This document shows positions 47,201-54,662 of a DNA stretch of 64,000 nucleotides, piece after piece. The notes under the pieces are model-generated. The model did not search any database. It was given only the letters and a program-made list of their open reading frames with translations, and was not told the DNA's origin. The first letter of the stretch is position 1. Each line of letters opens with the position of its first letter. A program made the translations under genes and the position numbers. The DNA lies in contig NZ_VZII01000023.1 of NCBI RefSeq assembly GCF_009391885.1, positions 50,683-114,682 of the forward strand. Direction: 5' to 3'. The DNA is from Pseudomonas sp. MN1F (GTDB taxonomy: Bacteria > Pseudomonadota > Gammaproteobacteria > Pseudomonadales > Pseudomonadaceae).

Positions 47201-50200
47201 GGCGATACGTTGCCTGCTGCATCGGTGGCCGTGACGTGCAAGGTCTGGCCGTTGGTCTGGGCACTGTTCAGGGTGACCTGGAAGGTGCCGTTGCTGTTGG
47301 CCACGACGGTGCCGAGCAGATTGCCCGCGGCGTCGCGCACGGTCACCGTGCTGCCGGCCTCGGCACTGCCGCTCAGTTGCAGGCCGCTGCCGGCCAGGGC
47401 CAGGGCGGTGGGCGCCGCGGGTGGGGTATGGTCGGGGGCGGTCACAGCGACGGCGGCAGAGGTGTTGTTGCCAGCGTCGGTCTGGGTCACGCTCAGGCGC
47501 TCGGCGTTGAGCTGCGCACTGGTGAGGTTGAGGGTGAAGCTGCCGTTGGCGGCCACCAGGCCGGTGCCGATGATGGTGCCGTCAGGGCCACGCACGGTCA
47601 CCGAGGCGCCGGCTTCACCCAGGCCGGTGAGGGTCAGGCCGTTGTTGTTGAGCACTACGTTGGTCAGCGCCGCCGGGGCACTGAGGTCGCTGGTGACGAC
47701 AGTGACTGCTGGCGAGGTGTTGCCCGCAGCATCCAGCTGGGTCACGCCGAGCGCCTGGCCGGTGGCCTGCGAGGTCGCGAAGGTGACCGTGAAGCGCCCG
47801 TCGGCACCCACGGTGGCGCTGCCCAGCACGGCGCCGCTGGCATCGCGCACCTGCACCGTGGCACCGACTTCACCGCTGCCGGACAGCTGCCGGCCATCGT
47901 TGCTGAGCGCTGGGTTGGTAATGGCTGCCGGTGGCGTGCGGTCCGGGGTTGCCAGGCTGGCCGGGCCGGACACGTTGCCGGCGGCGTCGCTGAGGGTGAC
48001 CTGGAGCGTGCTGCCGGTGGTCTGTGCGCTGGGCAGGGTGATCTGGAACTGGCCGCTCTGGTTGACCGTGCCGGTGGCCAATACGGCGCCACTGGCATCG
48101 CGCACGGTCACCAGTGCGCCCGCTTCGCCCAGGCCACTGACCACCGTGGCGGCGCTGTTCAGGCTCAGGCCGCTGGCGGCATCCGGGGCTTGCAGGTCAG
48201 GCGCCTGCAAGGTGGCGGCCAGCGACACGTTACCGGCGGCGTCGGCCTGGGTAATGGTGAGGTTCTGCGCGTTGGTCTGCGCTGGCACCAGGCTGATGTT
48301 GAACAGGCCGTTGCTGCCCACGGTGCCGGTACCTACAAGCGTGCCACTGGCGTCGGTCACCCTCACGGTCGCACCGACTTCACCATGGCCGCTGAGCGTG
48401 TTGCCGCTGCGGTTGATGGCCACCTGGGTGGGGGCGTCGGGTGGGGTGGTGTCCGCCGCCACGATGGTGGCAGGCACTGACGGGGTGCCGCTGGACGAAT
48501 CCCGGGCGGTGACGTTGAGGATCTGGGCGTTGAGCTGGGCATTGGCGAAGAAGATGCGGAAGAAACCGTCGCTGCCGACCGTGCCGGTGCCCAGGGTAGT
48601 GCCGCCGGAAGTGACGGTGATCAGTGAGCCGGCGGTGCCTTGGCCGGTCAGCAGGAAGCCGTCGGCGCTGATGGCAAGGTTTGTCGGTGCGGCGAGCTCG
48701 CTGCCACTCGGGCCGTTCACGGTGATGGCGGTTTCGTTGTTGCCGGCATCATGGACCACCAGTTGCACGCTGTCGCCAGCGGCCAGCGGTGGGCTGACCT
48801 GCACCACGAAGGTACCGTCCGGGCCGACCGTGGCGGTGCCCAGCTCGGTGCTGCCGTCGCGCACGATTACGGTGGTGCCCGGTTCGGCGGTGCCGCTGAT
48901 GATGCTGCCATCCGGGCTGACCGCAATGCCGCTGGCCGGTGCCGGTGGTGAATTGTCGGCCGCAGTCAAGCTGGTCGGCGCGGTGCCGTTGCCGGCGGCA
49001 TCGGCGACCACCACGGTCACCGTCTCGCCATTGATCAGGGCCGGGGACAGCGGCACGCTGAAGCTGCCGTCGGGGTTGACCGAGACGGTGGTTTCGACGC
49101 CCGTCGGGCTGAGCACGGTGACGGAAGCCGCGCCGGGCGCGTTGCCGGTCAGTGTCAGGCCATCGGCGCTGATCGCCAGGCCTGTGGGGAGGGCAGGCGG
49201 GGTGAGATCCGGTGCGGTCGCCTGGCCGGCACTGGAGGCATGGCCCTCGGGATCGGTCTGGGTCACGTCGAGGGTCTGGCCGTCCAACTGCGGCGGGTTC
49301 AGCGACACGCTGAAGCTGCCACTGGCCGGCACCACTACGCTGCCCAGCAGGTCGCCAGCGGCGTTGCGCACTTGCACGGTGGCACCCGCTTCACCGGTAC
49401 CTTGCACCTGGGTGCCGTCGGCGCTGACCTGCAACCCGCCCGGGGTGGCCGGGGCGCTGCTGTCGGCGGCGGTGAACGGCGCCGATGGCGAGGCGTTGCC
49501 AGCGGCATCGGTGAGTACCACCGATACGGTTTCGCCGCGGGTCTGGGCGGGTGTCAGGGTGATGCTGAAGGTGCCGTCGTCCTCGACCACACCGCTGCCG
49601 AGCAACTGCCCGGCAGTATCGCGCACCTGCACGGTGGCACCGGCTTCGCCCTGGCCCGTGAGGGTGATGCCATCGCCACTGAGCCCGAGGCCTTGGGCAG
49701 GGGCTGGCGCTTCGCGGTCGCTGGCGGTCAGGGTGTTGGCGGGGGAGGGATTGCCAGCACCGTCGGTCTGCACCACCGTCAGCAGCTGGCCGTTGAGTTG
49801 CGGCGGGGCGAGGGTGATGCGGAAGCTACCGTCGGCCTCGACCACGGCAGTGCCCAGCACCGCGCCGCCGATGCCCGTCACCTGCACTTGCGCGCCGGGC
49901 TCGCCGGTGCCGGTCATCACCGTGCCGTCGGCGGACAGCGCCAGCCCGGCAGTGATGGCTGGCGCCTGGGTGTCTGGCGCCGTCAGGTCGACGGCGGCCG
50001 AGACGTTGCCGGTCGGGTCGCGTTGCTCGACGGTCAGGGCCTGGCCATTGGCTTGGGTTGGGTTCAGGGTGACCTGGAAGCTGCCGTCGCCGTTGACCAC
50101 GGCGGTGCCCAGCACAGTGCCGTTCGGGCCGCGCACGGTGACCGTGGCGCCCGGTTCGCCAGTGCCGGTGACGCTGGTGCCGGTACCGTTGATGCTCGGG

Positions 50201-52758
50201 TTGCTCACGCTCTGCGGTGGCGTGCTGTCGGGGGCGGTGAAGCTGACCGGCCCGGCGCTGTTGCCCAGCGAGTCGGTGGCTTCGACGCTCAGTGCTTCAC
50301 CGTTGCGCTGGGGCAGGTTGAGGGTGACGTCGAAGTGCCCGTCGGCGGCAACGATGGCCGTACCCAGCACGCTGCCGTCGGCGGCGCGCACGGTGACGAT
50401 CGAGCCTGCCTGGCCGGAGCCGGTGAGGTGCAGGCCGGTGGCGTCGACGGCCAGCGCCGAAGGTTGTAGCGGGCCATCCAGGTCGGGCGCGGTGAGGGGG
50501 GCGGTGGAGCTGTTGCCGGCGGCATCGCGCAGCACCACGTCGAGCGCCTGGCCGTTGACCTGGGCGGGCGACAGCGTGACGGTGAAGTAACCGTTGGCGC
50601 CGACCGTGGCGGTGCCCAGCAGCGTGCCTTGGGCATTGGTGACCTGCACGGTGGCGCCGACCTCACCGCGGCCACTGAGGGTGATGCCGTCTGCCGTAAG
50701 GCTCAGGTCGCTGGCCGCGCTCGGCGGGGTGATGTCCGGGGCATTGATCTGGCTCGGCAACGAACTGTTGCCGTCGGCGTCGATGGCCACCACGTCGAGC
50801 AGTTCGCCATTGGCCTGGGCCGGGGCGAGGGCAATGGTGAAGGTGCCATCGTTACCCACCTGCACGCTGCCGATGAGTGTGCCGTTGGCATCGCGTACCT
50901 CCACCAGGCTGCCCACCGGGGCGGTGCCGCTGATGGACGAACCGTCGGCGGCCAGCACCAGCCCGGCAGGGCTTTCTGGCACGGCAACGGCGGGGACGAT
51001 GACGGTAAGCGCGACCGAGGGGTTGCCGGCAGGGTCGGTCTGTATCAGGGTGATGGACTCTCCGGCGCTGACCGGGCCGTTCAGATCGACCAGGAAGGTG
51101 CCGTTGGCTGTCACCACGCCAGTACCAATGACCGTGCCATTGGCGTCACGTACTTCTACCGTGGCACCTGGCTCGCCTCGGCCGGCCACCACCAGGCTAC
51201 CGGCGCCAATGATGACGTTGCTGATGATCGACGGTGGTGTGGTGTCCGGCACGGTGTAATCCAGCAGTGCCGAACGGTTGCCGGCGGCATCGAACACGCT
51301 GATGGCCAGGTGTTCGCCGTCAGTCTGGGCCGCGACGAGGGTGAAGCTGAAGCGGCCATCCGGCCCGACGATGCCGCTGCCGATCAGGGTGCCGTTGGCA
51401 TCGCGCACTTCCACCCGGGTACCCGCTTCGGCGCTGCCGCTCAGGGTCACGCCATCGACCAGGCTGAGCCCGGTGGGCTGAGCTGGCGGCACCAGGTCCG
51501 GTGCGGTCAGCGGGCTTGGCGTCGAGACGTTGCCGGCGGCATCGGTGAGGGTGACCTGCAACGATGAGCCATCGACCACCGGCGAAGTCAGTTGCAAGGT
51601 GAAGCTGCCATCGGCTTGAACGGTACCGGTGCCGATCAGTTGACCTTGGTCGTTCAGCACCTTGACGGTGGCACCAACTTCGCCACGGCCCGAGACAGTG
51701 CGCCCGTCGGCGCTGACGGCCAGGTTGGTCGGGGCGTTCGGGGGCGTGGTATCGGGTGGGTTCACGACGCTGTCGTGTGGTGCGGTGATGGCGGTGGCGG
51801 GGGAGGCGTTGCCGGCCGCGTCGGTGGCAGTCACTTGCAAGGCTTGGCCGTCTGTCTGCGGCGGTTGCAAGGTAACGCTGAACTGGCCGTCGGCACCGGC
51901 CACCGCGCTTCCCAATACAGCGCCGTTGGCACCCAGTACCTGCACGGTCGAGCCTGGTTCGGCGCGGCCGGTCAGGGTATTGCCTGGTGCGTTGATCACC
52001 AGCTCCGTCGGTGCCGTGGGCGCGGTGAAGTCGGGTGCGGTGACGGCACCGGGCTGCGAGGTGTTGCCGGCAGCATCGGTCAGCGAGACGCCGAGGTTTT
52101 CGCCGTTGCCCTGCGGGCTGTTCAGGGCGACATCGAAGCTGCCATCGGCATTCACCGTGCCGCTGCCAATCAGGTTGCCGGCGGCATCGAACACCTTCAC
52201 CGTGGCACCCGCTTCACCGCGCCCGCTCAGGCGCAGGCCATCAGGCGAGACCAGCAGGTCGATGGGCGTGGCCGGTGCAGTGGTGTCGCCCGGCGCGCTG
52301 CCGCCACCGCCACCGCCGCCGCCACCACCACCGTTGTTTGCCGCGGCAGCCACGCCGCCGACACCGAGCAGGCTCAGGCCGGCAATAGCAAAGGTCGAGG
52401 TTTCGTTACCGGCGGTGCCGATGCCGGCCACCAGTTCGTCGAGCGAATTCACTTCGTCGAAGGTAAAGCCCGTGAACGCCGTCGCGTCATAGTTGGCGTG
52501 CCAGAGGGTGCCGTCTTCGCCGACGAACACCATGTCACTGCCCACACCTGCCTGGTCCACGGCAAAGAAATTGCCGACGGTGACCTTTTCTCCGTTCTTG
52601 AGCGTGACGATCAGGTCCTGACTGCGCCGGGTGACGGTCGCCACCTGGTCGGGCGCGACCGGCATCTGCACGACGCCTGGGCTGTTGAGGGTGATGTTGC
52701 CCCAGGCATTCTGGGTGGCGACGGCAGATTGCTTGTCGGCGACGACGATGTTGTCCAT
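41263..52758 (-). CDS. lapF: Giant surface adhesin LapF, RTX type I secretion substrate
   Basis: This 3831-residue protein opens with a BapA-type prefix domain (about 1-125: NITLNSPGVVQM, LIVTLKNGEKVTVGNFF), a hydrophobic segment (AIAGLSLLGVGGVAAAA) and a Gly11 linker, then 35 Ig-like repeats of about 85 residues (158 to about 3130), two related larger modules (each with an HADGSYTYT strand) and a C-terminal RTX/secretion region (HITLEGGAGNDILEVAD, ending near VQNSIHVV). LapF mediates cell-cell contacts and mature biofilm in P. putida; transcription depends on RpoS and is affected by cyclic di-GMP from published work as I recall. The ATG at 52758 follows AGGGAG; codons up to 52848 are a spurious extension. 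I see no TAAG/PAAG LapG-type site in the first 160 residues. KT2440 LapF is recalled as much longer (about 6300 aa). Confidence 0.95.
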   Translation of the reverse strand: MDNIVVADKQSAVATQNAWGNITLNSPGVVQMPVAPDQVATVTRRSQDLIVTLKNGEKVTVGNFFAVDQAGVGSDMVFVGEDGTLWHANYDATAFTGFTFDEVNSLDELVAGIGTAGNETSTFAIAGLSLLGVGGVAAAANNGGGGGGGGGGGSAPGDTTAPATPIDLLVSPDGLRLSGRGEAGATVKVFDAAGNLIGSGTVNADGSFDVALNSPQGNGENLGVSLTDAAGNTSQPGAVTAPDFTAPTAPTELVINAPGNTLTGRAEPGSTVQVLGANGAVLGSAVAGADGQFSVTLQPPQTDGQALQVTATDAAGNASPATAITAPHDSVVNPPDTTPPNAPTNLAVSADGRTVSGRGEVGATVKVLNDQGQLIGTGTVQADGSFTLQLTSPVVDGSSLQVTLTDAAGNVSTPSPLTAPDLVPPAQPTGLSLVDGVTLSGSAEAGTRVEVRDANGTLIGSGIVGPDGRFSFTLVAAQTDGEHLAISVFDAAGNRSALLDYTVPDTTPPSIISNVIIGAGSLVVAGRGEPGATVEVRDANGTVIGTGVVTANGTFLVDLNGPVSAGESITLIQTDPAGNPSVALTVIVPAVAVPESPAGLVLAADGSSISGTAPVGSLVEVRDANGTLIGSVQVGNDGTFTIALAPAQANGELLDVVAIDADGNSSLPSQINAPDITPPSAASDLSLTADGITLSGRGEVGATVQVTNAQGTLLGTATVGANGYFTVTLSPAQVNGQALDVVLRDAAGNSSTAPLTAPDLDGPLQPSALAVDATGLHLTGSGQAGSIVTVRAADGSVLGTAIVAADGHFDVTLNLPQRNGEALSVEATDSLGNSAGPVSFTAPDSTPPQSVSNPSINGTGTSVTGTGEPGATVTVRGPNGTVLGTAVVNGDGSFQVTLNPTQANGQALTVEQRDPTGNVSAAVDLTAPDTQAPAITAGLALSADGTVMTGTGEPGAQVQVTGIGGAVLGTAVVEADGSFRITLAPPQLNGQLLTVVQTDGAGNPSPANTLTASDREAPAPAQGLGLSGDGITLTGQGEAGATVQVRDTAGQLLGSGVVEDDGTFSITLTPAQTRGETVSVVLTDAAGNASPSAPFTAADSSAPATPGGLQVSADGTQVQGTGEAGATVQVRNAAGDLLGSVVVPASGSFSVSLNPPQLDGQTLDVTQTDPEGHASSAGQATAPDLTPPALPTGLAISADGLTLTGNAPGAASVTVLSPTGVETTVSVNPDGSFSVPLSPALINGETVTVVVADAAGNGTAPTSLTAADNSPPAPASGIAVSPDGSIISGTAEPGTTVIVRDGSTELGTATVGPDGTFVVQVSPPLAAGDSVQLVVHDAGNNETAITVNGPSGSELAAPTNLAISADGFLLTGQGTAGSLITVTSGGTTLGTGTVGSDGFFRIFFANAQLNAQILNVTARDSSSGTPSVPATIVAADTTPPDAPTQVAINRSGNTLSGHGEVGATVRVTDASGTLVGTGTVGSNGLFNISLVPAQTNAQNLTITQADAAGNVSLAATLQAPDLQAPDAASGLSLNSAATVVSGLGEAGALVTVRDASGAVLATGTVNQSGQFQITLPSAQTTGSTLQVTLSDAAGNVSGPASLATPDRTPPAAITNPALSNDGRQLSGSGEVGATVQVRDASGAVLGSATVGADGRFTVTFATSQATGQALGVTQLDAAGNTSPAVTVVTSDLSAPAALTNVVLNNNGLTLTGLGEAGASVTVRGPDGTIIGTGLVAANGSFTLNLTSAQLNAERLSVTQTDAGNNTSAAVAVTAPDHTPPAAPTALALAGSGLQLSGSAEAGSTVTVRDAAGNLLGTVVANSNGTFQVTLNSAQTNGQTLHVTATDAAGNVSPAASYTAADTTAPAAVANLAVSADGTTLMGTGEAGATVTVRAPDGSSLGTATVGNDGRFTVSLAPAATTGASLSVVQTDAAQNASPAQSVTAPGALAPDAPDNLVLSADGLVVTGSAAPGSTVNVYGAGGVLLGSAPVGNDGTFTVNLGSAQANGELLQVSAVGTDGSASLPADLQAPDTTAPQALTNLVLSNDGLVLTGHGEPGATVTVLGFGGANLGTAVVGANGNFSVNLAAAQVNGERLSAAQTDAAGNESNSVSLTAPDTTAPNAPANLAFASGGSLLNGTGEANTTVKVVAADGTVLGTATVMSNGSFQVTLNPPQANGQAVQVVLTDAAGNQSSASAITAPDTTPPDAPSELAISSDGATITGRGEAGATVIVTSPAGQQIGTALVDASGYFTLTLNPALGNAEVLSFTQTDGAGTVSPAATLQTPDFTPPDILTNVVINANGSVVSGSGEPGATVTVTNTAGVVLGTTVVLADGSFRVELSPAQVNQQVLSVQQADPPGNISEPVTLNAPDLTPPAAATNLHLNAAGDQLGGTGEVGSTVRVFAGTTEIGTATVGPNGTFVVNLSPAQLNGQTLQVTLADASGNVSPISTVTAIDSTPPATVVASLNASGTQLVGTGEAGARVTVMDSQGNMLGQGTIDPDGTFVLNLTSAQINGQVLSVIAQDATGNPSAPLQLTAPDLTPPTQPANLNLTGNGTLLSGTGEVGSIISVRDPAGTVVGTVTVPAGGNFTVTLNAAQNNGQLLTVIATDSAGNTSTPAQYQTADTSPPAAVTNLAVNNTYDILTGRGEAGARVTVSFGGVVIGTGLVDAGGNFSINLQPAPGSVASLAVTQTDAANNTSAVATYVTPLVPPPEPPISVTLAADGLTLTGTAATGTSIRVYDAAGNLIGSGSANILNGGFSITLSAAQLNGQHLSVTSVSLLGGESQPVFVTAADITPPANPVVSALSANGLVLSGTGEAGATVTVRDAGGNILGSGLVNGAGAFSINLSSAQLNGQVLSLTQADAAQNVSGATSYTAPDTQAPLAPTNLAINGAGTVLTGNGEPGATVTVQGPGGSLGSAIVQGDGTFSVTLTSTQNNGQALVVRQTDAGNNVSGSTGITAPDTSPPAAPVAAINANGTSVSGSGEIGSTVTVRNSAGTVLGTATVGSNGQYVVSLSTAQINFQALTVTLTDAAGNTSTATALTAPDLTPPANASNLVISADGTTLTGTGEVGATVTVRSASGTVLQTAVVQANGTFTVTLSPAQDNGQVLSVTLTDPRSNVSGNVNITAPDVDANAPVVASNNLATATVNLAPVTATTTYTDSFTTLLSGFSKTYTWTVAPGTTVDPTLTLTTNSVLALLNNSTFTLQVKDASGAWVTIATGNTQGLLDLIVLPLGLQVDIGKLQAGDYRLTVASGGIGLVTQVTTSLDIEATSLTQFTGTGTATSGNVITDPGTNGAVDALGPDSGAVLKVLINGTYVTAASGAGTTVQGQYGTLVIHADGSYTYTPNGSPASVGKVDVFSYELVHPNGLTSTANLYVRIDSPQATETWNNSNLGAPATVVDAVNDVDSSHITLGNRVDSSSATLGSLNLPLIGSRSATYTTTVAADTTANLQVVVNSTNLLSLLNGTTIQLLKLNTSTGQYDVVQTVSGSSLISLLGGGAGYTFQNQGAGTYHIVVSAGGIGLASSITTSLNTTTTHLTEFVVSSATVASGNLITDPAGTDNLGSALTVLSVLTAAGTYTIPGYNGVSVAGTYGTLLVHADGSYTYTLNSGLTSAVIGQHDTFTYELTHPNGTTDTATLTVNLDNAASVTTFSALVADTSDDSLTVASVAAATSSEVLAGSDGNDHLVGSQGGHITLEGGAGNDILEVADQQFASVDGGIGTDTLLWGGGDASIDLGTLADRIHNIEVIDLNDTSAVALTLNLADVVAITETGNDTLIIKGDDKDSVHMTDNWTLVGNQTVDGIDYNQYTAQEDPSHHLWVQNSIHVV
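43375..52287 (-). repeat. 35 tandem Ig-like repeats within lapF (about 255 bp each)
   Basis: Counting by eye gives 35 imperfect units averaging 84.9 codons. The common plan is D-x-x-P-P-A-P linker, LTGTGEAGATVTVRD, GTVLGTATVGADGSF, and VTQTDAAGNVS, ending in TAPD. The copies differ enough that no two looked identical, but the shared codons make the tract prone to length change and to assembly collapse. Confidence 0.92.
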
Positions 52759-52886
52759 GAGTGCTCCCTGCTGGATTTCGGTACACAGGACCGTCTTCGC
52801 GATCCTTGGCTGGCACAACCTGCCCGACGAACTGAACGTGTTGTGCACAGCTTGGCCGAGTAGTGGCCGCGTAACCGGAGATTAGG

Positions 52887-52897
52887 GAGATATAGCA
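52887..52897 (-). promoter_or_regulatory. Candidate -10 region of the lapF promoter
   Basis: The minus strand reads TGCTATATCT about 130 bp before the lapF ATG, an extended -10 close to the RpoS-preferred CTATACT. No good -35 is visible, which fits RpoS. The interval 52759-52953 contains no gene. Confidence 0.45.
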
Positions 52898-52953
52898 GCC
52901 CAGCGGATTGCCACCAGATGGCTTTACGGATAGTTCTTTAGTGAGTTGCTGGT

Positions 52954-54507
52954 TCAGCGAAGCCCCAGGCGACGAGCCAGGCGGCTCAGGTTTGCACGGT
53001 CCAGCCCTAGCTCGCGGGCCGCCGCGGCCCAGTTGTCCTCATGACGTTGCAGGCAGGCATCGATCATCTGTCGCTGGTAGTCATCGGTAGCTTCGCGCAG
53101 ACCACCGGCAGGTATCGCAAGGGCCGCGGGCGTGGCCGGGGAAAGGGGGGCAGTCGCAGTTGGCTGAGTGGGTCGCAGGTCGAGGTCGCTAGCTTCCAAG
53201 GTGAGGATACGTGGGCGTTGCGGGTGTTGCCCCATGGCCTTGAGGGCCGAGCGACCGATCAAGTGTTCAAGCTCGCGCACGTTGCCCGGCCAGTCATACG
53301 CCAGCAGTGCCGCTTGCGCCTCACTGCTCAGCCGAAGGCTGTTCAAGCCCAGGCGTGACCGGTTCTGTTCGAGGAAATAGCCGGCAAGAAGCAGCACATC
53401 TCGCCCTCGTTCGCGTAACGGTGGCACCTGTAGCGGGTACACGCTGAGGCGGTGGTAGAAGTCGGCGCGGTAGTTGCCCGTGCGCACCTCGGCGGCCAGG
53501 TCGCGGTTGGTGGCGGCGATCAGGCGCACATCGACGCGGTGTTCGCGGTCCGAGCCCAGGCGTTGCAGTTGGCCGCTCTGCAGCACGCGCAGCAGCTTGG
53601 CTTGCACGGTCAGTGGCAATTCGCCGACTTCATCAAGAAACAGCGTGCCACCGTTGGCCAGTTCGAACTTGCCACGCCGCTCGCCGTGGGCACCGGTGAA
53701 CGCGCCGCGCACATGGCCGAACAGTTCGCTTTCCACCAGGGTATCGGGGAGGGCTGCGCAGTTGAGGCTGACCAAGGGTTGGTCGGCGCGGTTGCTGGCC
53801 TGGTGCAGGGCCATGGCCACCAGTTCCTTGCCCACGCCGGTTTCGCCGGTAATCAGCACGGTCAGCTCGCTGCCACCGACCAGGCGGATTTCTTCCAGCA
53901 GGCGCTTGTGCGCCGGGCTCTGGCCGATCAGCTCCTTGTCCTGGCCGCTGGCCTGGCGGTAGAGCTCGGCGCGGTGGTGCTCGTCCTCGGCGCGCAGGGC
54001 CAGGTGCTCGATGCGTTCGGCCACGGTCACGGTGGCGGCGGCCAGGCTGGCGAAGGCTTGCAGGGCGTCCAGCTCCAGGCTCTGGAACTGGCCGGGGGTG
54101 AGGGCGTCGAGGGTAACCAGGCCCCACGGGCGCTCGTCGACCATCAGCGGGCAGCCCATGCAGTCGTGCACTTCAAGGTCGGCGTCAGGGGCGTTGACCA
54201 GGCCATCGTAAGGGTCGGGCAGCTCGGAGTCGCTGGCAAAGCGAGTCGGCTCCGGGCGGCTGAGCAGGATCTGGAAGCGCGGGTGTTCACTGACCTTGAA
54301 GCGACGGCCCAGGGTATCTGGCGAAAGCCCATCGACGGCCAGCGGCACCAGCCATTCACCCTCCAGGCGCAGCAGTGCGGCGGCATCGCAGGGCAGCAGC
54401 CCACGCATGGCCTGCAGCAGGCGGCGGTAGCGCTCCTGGTCGGGCAAGTCGCGGGACAGGTCACTGACCAGGGGGAGCAAGGTGGTGAGCAACGGCTTTG
54501 TAGTCAT
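52954..54507 (-). CDS. norR: Nitric oxide-responsive sigma-54 activator NorR
   Basis: The 517-residue regulator has an N-terminal GAF domain (about 20-180) that in NorR holds a mononuclear iron sensing NO, a central AAA+ domain with Walker A GETGVGKE (near 220), the sigma-54 loop GAFTGA (near 269) and LFLDEVGELPL, and a C-terminal Fis-type helix-turn-helix (NWAAAARELGLDRANLSRLA). The ATG at 54507 follows ATAGGAG. It is divergent from hmp, the classic pairing, and GT-N7-AC enhancer sites lie between. No norVW genes are adjacent, so hmp is the likely sole target here. Confidence 0.94.
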   Translation of the reverse strand: MTTKPLLTTLLPLVSDLSRDLPDQERYRRLLQAMRGLLPCDAAALLRLEGEWLVPLAVDGLSPDTLGRRFKVSEHPRFQILLSRPEPTRFASDSELPDPYDGLVNAPDADLEVHDCMGCPLMVDERPWGLVTLDALTPGQFQSLELDALQAFASLAAATVTVAERIEHLALRAEDEHHRAELYRQASGQDKELIGQSPAHKRLLEEIRLVGGSELTVLITGETGVGKELVAMALHQASNRADQPLVSLNCAALPDTLVESELFGHVRGAFTGAHGERRGKFELANGGTLFLDEVGELPLTVQAKLLRVLQSGQLQRLGSDREHRVDVRLIAATNRDLAAEVRTGNYRADFYHRLSVYPLQVPPLRERGRDVLLLAGYFLEQNRSRLGLNSLRLSSEAQAALLAYDWPGNVRELEHLIGRSALKAMGQHPQRPRILTLEASDLDLRPTQPTATAPLSPATPAALAIPAGGLREATDDYQRQMIDACLQRHEDNWAAAARELGLDRANLSRLARRLGLR

Positions 54508-54521
54508 ATGGACTCCTATTG

Positions 54522-54532
54522 GTCGATTTGAC
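54522..54532. promoter_or_regulatory. NorR enhancer site 1 (GT-N7-AC)
   Basis: GTCGATTTGAC matches the NorR core GT-N7-AC and is almost identical to site 2, starting 26 bp upstream of it. Its closeness to the norR start suggests it may also affect norR expression. Confidence 0.65.
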
Positions 54533-54547
54533 TATACGCCGTAGTAG

Positions 54548-54558
54548 GTCGTTTTGAC
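54548..54558. promoter_or_regulatory. NorR enhancer site 2 (GT-N7-AC)
   Basis: GTCGTTTTGAC fits GT-N7-AC and differs from site 1 by one base. A degenerate third copy, GTCAATGCCCT, lies at 54568-54578, giving a three-site array like that described for E. coli norVW. Confidence 0.65.
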
Positions 54559-54598
54559 ATGATAGGCGTCAATGCCCTGATTTCATTGGCGAAAAAAG

Positions 54599-54614
54599 TT
54601 GGCACGATTGCTGT
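54599..54614 (+). promoter_or_regulatory. Candidate sigma-54 promoter of hmp
   Basis: TTGGCACG matches the -24 element; with the canonical 10-base spacing the -12 dinucleotide is GT instead of GC. The transcript would start near 54626, and the ATG is at 54663. NorR control makes a sigma-54 promoter expected, but the -12 mismatch keeps this tentative. Confidence 0.5.
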
Positions 54615-54662
54615 AATAACAAGGGCAACCATTTGAAGCCTCAGGCTCAGGAGTTGTCGCAA

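Noticed and set aside
42520..50590. Very long plus-strand frames opposite lapF (for example 46832-50590, 1252 codons; 45454-48480, 1008 codons)
   Set aside because: They are by-products of high GC and of the repeated codon pattern in lapF. Their translations are repetitive, low in normal protein character, and lack ribosome sites and family resemblance.
43375..52287. Regular repeats resembling a CRISPR or satellite array
   Set aside because: Spacing is about 255 bp, units are imperfect and translate to Ig-like domains in one unbroken frame.
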